From: Owenia fusiformis
Lineage: Eukaryota; Annelida; Polychaeta; Sabellida; Oweniidae
Direction of reading: 5' to 3'
Length of the DNA stretch: 64,000 bases
NCBI GenBank assembly: GCA_903813345.2
Contig: CAIIXF020000009.1
Span: 6,444,030 to 6,508,029, forward strand
Position numbers and translations under genes: made by a program. Below, one piece after another: positions 56,742 to 64,000 of the stretch. The notes under the pieces were generated by a model. It had not been told where the DNA came from. It did no database searches and saw only the letters and a list, made by a program, of their open reading frames with translations. Position 1 is the first letter of the stretch, and every line of letters starts with the position of its first letter.

Positions 56742-59700
56742 CTATTGGATGTTCAAAACCTCAATTTCAAAGCAGAGTTCGGCATTGGGTGTAATTGTAA
56801 TAAATATTAAGGAAAACAACCATACTTCATTTTAACTTATCATTTACATTAACGTTATGTTAAGAAATGATAATGGACCCTGCATTAGTGATCTCCCAAG
56901 CAATGAAAGAAGGGGCACTACACCCCTTGAAATTTTTAGGAGCCCACCTGAGAACCTATCACACACACTTGAAAATAAGAAAATATAAAACATTTACAGA
57001 AAAGATAATTTTGAATTTACATGGGAACAAGCATTTTATCATCTTGTATTTTTATTAATTATTATTTTATGTGAATGAATATCAAATTAATATAAATACA
57101 GTAAAACCTGTGTAAAGAAACACCTTTGGTACCTCTAAAAGGTGTTCCCTTATGGAGGTTTTCAACTTACAGAGGTGTTCCACTTTACCTGTATTTAATA
57201 TAATATAGATGTTTTTAAAATAAATATTTTCAAAAGGATATCCCCAGGCTGGGAAGCCCTGTGTCCCATATCCCTTGTCTCCTCTTATTGTCAATTTGGC
57301 AATCTCACCCTGTTTCATTGTCAAACAGCCTTGGTCCCAGCCTGAAAATATAAACAAAACAACCATATGATAACTTAGGTGTATGGTAAGTATTGAAGAC
57401 ACTGTCAACCGCTTAACAAGGCATTAACATGCAAAATGTCACCACCTGCCATTTATTACAGACACCAAATGCCAGATGCCGAACATCATCCACAAAAATG
57501 TTGGAGACTATATAACAATATGTCAACACTTGTGATGGTGACATTAAAACAGGATCACTTGTCACAAAAGGCAAATGCAAGTGTGCCTCAGAAAAATATG
57601 TCTGGTAAGTCAATAGGCACTTTGTGTCTTGCCTTAATGAAAATTTAAGATGTATCCAGTTCTGCCTCAATTTAGTTAGTACTAGATATAAATACATCCC
57701 TTTTGAATACTTTTAAAGTTTGTGTTTATACGGCATTTTAACCAACCCTAAAAGTAATAATAATATATTATAATTTTTTAGCAATATTGTTAAAAGCATG
57801 TGATAGTTTACATGAAGTGTTCCTCTGACACAAGTTGATTTTGCAAATATGACTGTTCTCTTTTCAAATATTGGAAGGCGTTTACATCTTATGGTTAGTT
57901 AGCAAAAGACTCAATGGAAGAAAAAATAGATCCAGAGAATTGTGCTTATTTGGGAGGTGTTCTAGTTTGAGAGGTGTTCTAATTTGGAAGGTTTTTGATT
58001 TACTGTATCTAAATTACCTGCAATGACTTTCCCGAGTCCAACCTGGAAGCTGAAAGGCTGTTGTCCTGGATCTTTTGTACTAAAAGTAAATAATATAAAA
58101 TATACAATTAAGTATGAGCTGCTATCATATATACAACTTTGAGATTAGAGCAAAAGAAAGTTCTACAGTACAAGGAGGATTGGCTCCCAGAGTGCAACAT
58201 CGATATACTGTTCCATATATGGGTTGTGATTCAAAATTCTAATTAAAACAGCCGCCATTTTGGTTCACTTCAACATTTGAATCGGCTGCTAAGGACTTAT
58301 CGCATGACTTTTTGCCAAAAATGTCATAAAGCTCCCCCTTGGCAATTAAAAGCTGCACCCTTGGTAAACCCGGTAATCTACCAGCCTGACATGTAGGCCT
58401 ACATTTACATGTATTCATTTGATTTTAATGATGAACAAATGTGCATAGGCAATGCACAGGAACTTGCATCAACACCTGTACCCGTGGCAAAAAAAATCGT
58501 GGCAACCTGTAACCTGAGCATTTTCCCTTTCTGTGGCAGAATAGTTTGAACTCACGATTTTCCAGTAAGATCTGTTGCATGATTTTGCTAGTGTGTTATT
58601 GTGCTATAGTTACTAGATCAGCCGATAGGTGGCATCATTAGATAGTCTCAAACCAGAAGTGAAAATAAAGTTGAGTTGTAAAATCTCCAAATTAAATCGT
58701 TCATTATTCTGTTCTAAGGTGAAAAGAATCTTCTTTTACATATCGTAACAAGATCATAGACCAAGGTTACTCTATCTTATCCCGTACCAGGACTTTAGTC
58801 CTGGACTGAGCGCAATCTTTTGCCTGTACGATTACAACTTGGGAGAATTATCACAACTTGGGAGAATTATCACAACTTGGGAGAATTACCACAACTTGGG
58901 AGAATTATCACAACTTGGGAGAATTATCACAACTTGGGAGAATTATCTACGCCCCTTACACTTAAGATACCTACCTCAATGCATTAAAGAACTCAAAATG
59001 TAACTTTTAATATATTGGAACCGCCGATAGTCTGGGTTAGTTGGCAGAACGGGAACATTTTTCTTTTTCATCAAGAGAGATTCGATCACTACTCAAGATG
59101 GTGGTTGGATTTAAAAGGGGATTCCCCGTTTGACTGGCACAGGAGTACCAATAAATGGAGGAATTTGACGGTTGAAATAAGTTAAATATTACACGCAAAT
59201 ATTGCAATTAAAAAATGAAAATTTCTTTGTTCTGCCGTTAAACCCAGACAATTGTGGATTCAACTACATGAAAAGAATGCTAAAATACCAAGGAATCTAT
59301 TGAAGTAGGTATCTTAAGTGTAAGAAGCATAGAAAATTATCCCATGGTGTAATTGTGCAGGCAAAAGATTGCGATCGGTCCAGGACTACATATATTGTCC
59401 TGGCACAGGATAAACTCTATAGCTTTTGAGCCAGCTGTGTTCAGTAAGGCCAAGGGTAGTTCAACAAGTTAAACCCAATACCACGGCTTTCATTTATTAA
59501 TCTGAATGTTCTTGTTGCCGTGATTGGGTTTAACTTCCGCGCTATGCTTTCATCTGTTGCAAATTCTCAGTATCAGTTATTACTTAACCACGAATAGAAT
59601 TCCATGCGCTGCCATAGACCACTATTTAATATTTTGCATCAAAGACCGAATAGGCACGGACGTTAAGGTTCAGCTGGAAAGTAACATTTTGGTAAAAAAT

Positions 59701-60450
59701 TGCTATACCTGCACATGTTATTTTCCGGTACAAAATAAAGTATGAAGGCATGAGTCAATTTCCTTGTTTTTTTCAGGAAAGTATCATTACACTGTTTACT
59801 TTTAGAATATCTGGAAACAGGTCAATGGTAGCTCCTGTATTGTCTGGAAACTTTGAAAGAAAATTTGGAAAAATAGAAAGTGTGAAATATCATAATTTCC
59901 TGGAGTTCCCATTGAACCCCTACCAGATATTCTAAAAGAAGACAATGTAATGATACTTTCCTGAAAAAAGCAAGGAAATTGACAAATGCCTTCATACTTT
60001 ATTTTGTACCGGAAAATAACATGTGCAGGTATAGCAATTTTTTACCAAAATGTTACTTTCCAGCTGTACCTTAAACCTAGGGCGGGCCACAAGATATGTC
60101 ATATAAAGAAATAAGGCCCAGACTAGGTTTAACTTGTTGAACTAGGCCAAGGGATGAGTATATAATGTAAACCTTACACATTAGGTATGTATTGGGTTTC
60201 CATATACTTTCCCCTTGGCCTATGAGGAAGATGTTATAATTTGTTGATGAGACAATGATTGAATCGATGAATGATGAACCTAAAACAATGAACCTAAAAT
60301 AAATGAAATATTTTACCTCCAAAACTTCTTGGGTGGTGTTGTCAGTGATCCAGTACAGTGGACAGTAATTGTCTGCCCTTTTTGCGGAGCATTTCCAGTT
60401 CCCTGACGCAGTATCTCCTTTACAACACCGTCTGTAACTTGCGTGGCCAT
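56742..60450 (-). CDS. FKBP12: FKBP12-type peptidyl-prolyl isomerase, four exons (116 aa)
   Basis: Prolyl cis-trans isomerase of the cytosolic FK506-binding type. Exons on the minus strand: 60450-60317, 58079-58018, 57341-57242, 56796-56742 (351 nt, one frame). The start MATQVTDGVVKEILRQGTG sits 4 nt after an acceptor-like TTTCTAG, so a 5'-UTR intron is likely. Active-pocket positions are present: PFSFQVG, KVIAGWDQG (Trp67 equals Trp59 of human FKBP12), GDKGYGTQGFP (Tyr90) and LCFEIEVL (Phe108). KKFWSTKDPGQQPFSF and GFPAWG resemble plant and protist FKBP12 more than the vertebrate FKBP1A form. Exon 3 ends TGG-GG and exon 4 resumes A-ATT-ACA-CCC; this last intron has AT-AC ends and a U12-like branch point (see findings). 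Intron 1 holds two TIR elements. Divergent from B9D1, so a shared promoter is likely. Confidence 0.93.
56797..57241 (-). other. U12-type AT-AC intron of the FKBP gene
   Basis: Read on the minus strand, the intron starts ATATCCTTTTG (from 57,241) and ends TTTTCCTTAATATTTATTAC (to 56,797). ATATCCTTT is the U12 donor consensus. TTCCTTAAT is a near-exact U12 branch-point sequence about 10-12 nt before the AC. Joining the flanking exons restores GFPAWG-ITPN, the expected FKBP motif. No GT donor offers an alternative at the exon 3 edge. Its left part includes a CAGTAAAACCTG-family fragment (57,100-57,190). Confidence 0.9.
57100..57190. mobile_element. CAGTAAAACCTG-family fragment inside the AT-AC intron
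   Basis: CAGTAAAACCTGTGTAAAG ... AGAGGTGTTCCACTTTACCTGTATT. Left end intact, right end diverged. Confidence 0.7.
57418..57530. mobile_element. compact relative of the 2606-3797 element
   Basis: AAGGCATTAACATGCAAAATGTCACCACC ... GGAGACTATATAACAATATGTC, with a short degenerate ACACCAAATGCCAGATGCCG segment in place of the large tandem block. Lies in FKBP intron 2. Confidence 0.7.
57815..58008. mobile_element. CAGTAAAACCTG-family fragment
   Basis: Contains TTTGCAAATATGACTGTTCTC, GACTCAATGGAAGAAAAAAT and TTGGGAGGTGTTCTAGTTTG, ending ...TTGATTTACTGTA. It ends 10 bp from the donor side of FKBP exon 2. Confidence 0.65.
58777..59413. mobile_element. TIR element, about 8-bp target duplication, FKBP intron 1
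   Basis: TTATCCCGTACCAGGAC (58,777) mirrors GTCCTGGCACAGGATAA (ending 59,413). The arms continue (GCAATCTTTTGCCTG/CAGGCAAAAGATTGC; ACTTAAGATACCTAC/GTAGGTATCTTAAGT). ACTCTATC (58,769-58,776) and ACTCTATA (59,414-59,421) are the flanking near-identical repeats. Eight base pairs would fit hAT-type insertion. A half copy lies at 5863-6237. Confidence 0.85.
58834..58946. repeat. 19-bp tandem repeat, six units
   Basis: ACAACTTGGGAGAATTATC repeats six times (one unit with ACC for ATC). It expands a motif in the left arm of the surrounding element; the right arm has only one counterpart (GATAATTTTC.. type), so the expansion is one-sided. Confidence 0.95.
59457..60144. mobile_element. inverted-repeat element with perfect 9-bp duplication GGCCAAGGG
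   Basis: TAGTTCAACAAGTTAAACC at 59,457 mirrors GGTTTAACTTGTTGAACTA ending at 60,144. Further in, CAGCTGGAAAGTAACATTTT mirrors AAAATGTTACTTTCCAGCTG, and ATAACATGTGCAGGTATAGC mirrors GCTATACCTGCACATGTTAT; the loop is about 59,816-59,930. GGCCAAGGG is exactly duplicated at 59,448-59,456 and 60,145-60,153. Nine-bp duplications are characteristic of Mutator-like elements. An extra 60-bp segment (about 59,490-59,540) in the left arm breaks symmetry. Non-coding. Confidence 0.9.
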
Positions 60451-62026
60451 GGTTCTAGAAAGATGATTTTGTCAATAGAAAGTGAAAAAGCCAACACTCG
60501 TTAGGAATAAATTCAAATTCTGACAGCCTTTCATTCAATCAATCTAAACATGTTTACAATAAATTTTCAGTAGATATATAATAAGATATAAACTAGTAGA
60601 ACTCTCTTAGGTGAATTTGTTGTCAATTGTCGTGCCTAAAAGGCAAAATAAGTAGTTAAAAGTTTTGCTAAATCGACTTTTTGTCTAGCTAGACTAGCAA
60701 AAGCTGTTCTCGTCTAGAAACAAAATATTTCAAATGAAAAGTTTGAAATGGCAATATCCTCACCTTCGGTGTTTTTATTGATGGTAGGCGGCCAAATAGA
60801 GACAGGCGAGGTAATCAAATATTCTTTATGATTTTAGAGTCAGAAATTAACATTCATACACAGAGAATCGTTCAACGTGTCTAATTCGAGCTACTCAAAG
60901 TATAGATCTATTTTTATTCTTTTTGAAGTGTCAATAGCCCATAGGCTAGACTATATCCTATTTAGTCTGAATTATATTCAGACTATAAGGCACCTATGTT
61001 AAAGTTTGGTAATTCAAAATATTTGTTTACATAGGAAGTGCTATTCAAAATGGCCGATTTGGTAAAATTACTTTTCACATTTGTTACTTCAACTAGTCTA
61101 GCTTTATTTCCACTTGACAATATGCTGTGTTACTTTTTATTGCATTTAATTGTACCTTACTATTTAATTGAAATTTTGTAATGTTTATTTTATTGAAGAA
61201 ATTGTTCCTCCAATTGATAATTTTGTGTTTTCACTGCAATTTCCACAGGAAAGTAGCAAAGTAGTACATCATAACAGACTGACTTCTCGTCTGTTGGATA
61301 CATACTAGCCCATAGGCCCGGGAACATGTATCAGGCAGACCGACTGTCACACAATTTGAGTATTTATCACGCATTTACTGAAAAAATTGAAGTCAAACCA
61401 TCTTTTTTTGTGTGACAGTAAATGTCACGCAAAATATTTTACCCGATAGTCTAATTGTCTAGCAAAAATATTTCTGCAGAAGAAGTTCAAAAAATGAACG
61501 TGATACATCAAAAAAAACAAATGTTAAAAAAACGAATGCATTTTGTTCAGAAATTTCACACGAATTCTGTTTATATTAAGCATTTGCTTCAGAATTTCTT
61601 GTACCTTTTTATACATTTTCCTGGGCCTATGCAACAGCCAGTGTCTAAGGCTTTGACAGCGAGTTTGGTATGACATATTTCAAGGAGTTAACTTTGGCAT
61701 ATGGGGACTACATTAAACTTCAACGTTGGGGTTTACTTCGATGTGGTTGGATTGTTGGAAACACTTTTCTGGCCTGTATGGGCAACCAAAAGTCACACAA
61801 ATGACAATTTCGATTTTTTGCTTCAACTATAACGTGTTTAGTTTTACCTTAAACACGTCAAGAACTCGATAATTGAAGAAATGTAATGAATTTGAACATA
61901 CTTCCAGTTTATTCATATAGTCTAAATGTATCATGTATCATCTTGATTTTCATTGAGTGTCTCAGAGATCATAGAATATGTTTGTTATTACATGTAATAA
62001 ATAATTGCTATAAATATATGTTTCAG
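60451..62026. promoter_or_regulatory. divergent intergenic region between the FKBP gene and B9D1
   Basis: The FKBP gene (minus) and B9D1 (plus) point away from each other, with the first located exons 1.6 kb apart, so a bidirectional promoter probably lies here. ATGGCCGATTTG at 61,039 followed by GTAAAATT could be a short first exon (MADL) of B9D1 but is unproven. The usual B9D1 N-terminal motif (like VNGQIESAQ) was not found. About 61,345-61,443 is a reverse copy of the interior of the TIR element at 15,596-15,750. Confidence 0.45.
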
Positions 62027-63872
62027 TTTCAAGAGTTTGATGACATTTATTGCCGTTACAACTTTGTGTATGGACAGGATTGGGTCATAACTTCAGTAAG
62101 TTACTTACACGTCTCTTGTATTCATTGTAATGATAAAACATGATAGATCATTAAGATGATGATGATGATTTTAAGTGAATACTGTATATCAATGAGTTCA
62201 TGATATCAATATTATTCAATTATTTAATTCAAATCTATAGATAGTATTTTGCCTGAGAAATTAATGAATAGCATTTTTCGTCATGAGACCTATAGTAAGT
62301 AACTAGTAAAGTGTTCATGAAAAGGGAAACACTGTACTTGCTGCCATTGGCAAGCATTTGTAAATTTTAACATACTAGAATGGCATTCTAATGAAATGGT
62401 TGGACCCATTGTACCTTTGTTAAAGATACCTACCTATGTGGGGATCACTGGTCATAAGTTATCCCTAAATTCATGTTTTTGTATTCTATTTCACACCCTA
62501 TTATATGATTCTCAAACAATTGTGCTTTTCAGTAATACTCATTGTTACTTTTACAGGGCTTAGAGGAGGGAATTACCCAGACTGCCAGGAAATCTGTTGA
62601 TGATAGACAAAAGTTTGTTCTGAACTTTCCATTGGATATTACATTCAAAAGTACCAATCCTTATGGATGTAAGTATTTTTTTGTTCAAGATTAAATTATT
62701 AGGTGAAAATATCTATTTGGTAAAAAAATGCTGAATATGAGAGGTTGGATTGGGATTTTTATCTTCTTCTTAAAACTGTTACTGGTTTGCGTTGATTGTT
62801 ATTCAATAATTATGCTGCTTTAACCACCTTTTGCAGACACAACAAAATTTGGAAAGATTTTTTTGAAGATGACATCCCTTGAAAAAAGTCTAAGGCAGAG
62901 TGCTCTTTACAATAGAGAACTATGAATCACCTTTGCCCTAAAAATATAAAGATTCATTGCATTCATTTCAACAATTATTTGACATTCATTCATTAATTGC
63001 CATGATATTTGTTTTGTGTAATGCCAGGGGTCGTGAGAACAAAACATACCAAACTTGATAAGCATAGTAGTTCAGTCAAATCTATCCAATTGAAACGCAA
63101 CTGGGACCAGCCAGAAGTGTTCATATTGGTGGGTGTTCACATTTTGAGATTTTTAACATGAAACTCTATAGCAGATTAATATGTCGGACAATAGAAAAGA
63201 TAAAGTGCTTACATGGGAACATGTTCAGATGAGGGAGTTGTTCAAATATACAGGTTGTACTGTACATTTTAATATTCTTTTCTTATAAACACCAGCGATG
63301 CATTGCTACAATTTTAAAAGGGATACACAAAAGAGGTGGTTAGTGTCAAAGGGAAACAAGTGAGTGTCCTTCACTGCATCATCAGCAGGTATCTCAGTAT
63401 CAGCATTTCGCCCCTTAACCTGTATGCTTTCACTGAAGGGAGCAGTAATGGCTGATCTCACTGAAGGACACCATTAGTCTTTCCTCTTGAGCCAAATCCA
63501 CCTTGAGCTGAACTCTTGATAAATAAAACACAAAGTGCTCATCAATACTGGATACTGAGATACATCATCAGTAGTCTCCCTTCCTCGGATTTTGGGGGCT
63601 ACGCAATGGGACTTTGCCCATGCTCTGACTATATCTGATTTTTATTTAGAAGGTGCCCCCAGAAGAGGTGATTAAACCTCCACCTGTATCTAAATGCTGC
63701 CCCTGATGGTACTCTGCTACCATAACAACAATAACTTACATTTAGGTACAATGTTTTTATCACTTTTATTTACAGGGCCTCAGGTTGTTGTTCATGCATA
63801 CGGACATGATGTATTTGGTAACGATGTGGTGAGAGGTTATGGTGCTACACATATTCCTATGGTTCCTGGCAG
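62027..63872 (+). CDS. B9D1: B9 domain-containing protein 1, internal exons (partial)
   Basis: B9D1 is a soluble B9/C2-like subunit of the MKS/tectonic complex at the ciliary transition zone, where it gates membrane proteins entering the cilium. Three exons are clear: 62027-62095 ([19 protein letters not shown]), 62557-62668 ([33 protein letters not shown]) and 63776-63872 ([32 protein letters not shown]). Phases agree (0, 1 and 2) and each border is GT-AG. The order and spacing match the B9 domain of animal B9D1 almost residue for residue. The N-terminal exon ending in the usual GQ-ESAQ motif is not visible upstream, and the C-terminal exons (after PGR) lie beyond the window end. Ciliated animal origin is implied. 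Confidence 0.95.
63080..63262. mobile_element. CAGTAAAACCTG-family fragment in B9D1 intron
   Basis: CAGTCAAATCTATCCAATTG ... CAAATATACAGGTTGTACTGTA with GTGTTCATATTGGTGGGTGTT inside. Both ends diverged. Confidence 0.65.
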
Positions 63873-64000
63873 GTATTGTAGAACTTGTTTACTCATTATA
63901 ACTTCATTATCATGAGTGTGAGTGAAAAATGACCTATAGCTATTGAAATTTAAGAATACCTTATGTGATTTTTCTGAATACATGTACATGTATCTTTTCA

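Noticed and set aside
57082-57241. Continuation of the FKBP exon-3 frame (YPFENIYFKN...)
   Set aside because: It reads through the AT-AC intron and breaks the conserved FKBP C-terminus, which is found intact at 56,796-56,742.
59524-60322. Several 60-80-codon frames in FKBP intron 1
   Set aside because: Located in arms of the 9-bp-duplication element; mirrored on the other arm and not gene-like.
61455-61673. 72-codon frame as B9D1 first exon
   Set aside because: Lysine-rich random-looking sequence with no resemblance to the B9D1 N-terminus.
1-64000. tRNA or rRNA genes
   Set aside because: I found no cloverleaf-like set of A and B boxes or rRNA core motifs by eye; a tRNA scan would be needed to exclude degenerate copies.

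Overview
The window is nuclear DNA from an animal, most probably a marine invertebrate. It is AT-rich, its genes are split by GT-AG introns with long AT-rich introns, and the recognisable proteins are animal proteins: galactokinase GALK1 and the ciliary transition-zone protein B9D1. Tandem and inverted repeats are very dense. I cannot name the species. The repeat style (foldback elements, TA-flanked MITEs, GACCTT-rich arrays) would fit a hemichordate, amphioxus or lophotrochozoan.

Layout. 1-14,940 holds no convincing gene. It contains a GACCTT-rich tandem element (2606-3797), nested palindromic transposons (5863-6945), and a 115-bp satellite (about 7.4-13.7 kb) with a duplicated nine-unit higher-order block. 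The satellite is interrupted by two inverted-repeat elements, and a foldback element with a 5-bp target duplication follows at 14,403-14,938. 15,084-19,478 (+) is a seven-exon gene for a 496-residue, His-rich, roughly 11-span membrane protein that I do not recognise. 22,188-22,925 (+) is a single-exon, two-span membrane protein with a PPxY motif, and a second PPxY lies out of frame at its end. 25,353-30,491 (+) holds an unrecognised multi-exon gene, interleaved with an 888-bp near-perfect foldback element and other repeats. 32,028-48,597 (+) is a complete seven-exon GALK1 with an NRF1-like site and TATA box just upstream and an unusual Asn-Gly tetrad tail. 48.6-56.7 kb is repeats plus a truncated LINE reverse transcriptase inside an inverted repeat. 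60,450-56,742 (-) is a four-exon FKBP12-type prolyl isomerase. Its last intron has AT-AC ends and a near-ideal U12 branch point, and another of its introns carries two adjacent transposon insertions with target duplications. 62,027-63,872 (+) is B9D1, lying head-to-head with the FKBP gene. It is partial: the N-terminal exon was not found and the 3' end runs off the window.

The genes do not form a pathway: sugar phosphorylation (GALK1), prolyl isomerisation (FKBP), cilium gating (B9D1) and unassigned membrane proteins. The strongest biological observations are the minor-spliceosome AT-AC intron, the repeat-encoded galactokinase tail, the higher-order satellite, and foldback/TIR elements with readable target-site duplications of 5, 6, 7-8 and 9 bp, which imply several different transposases.
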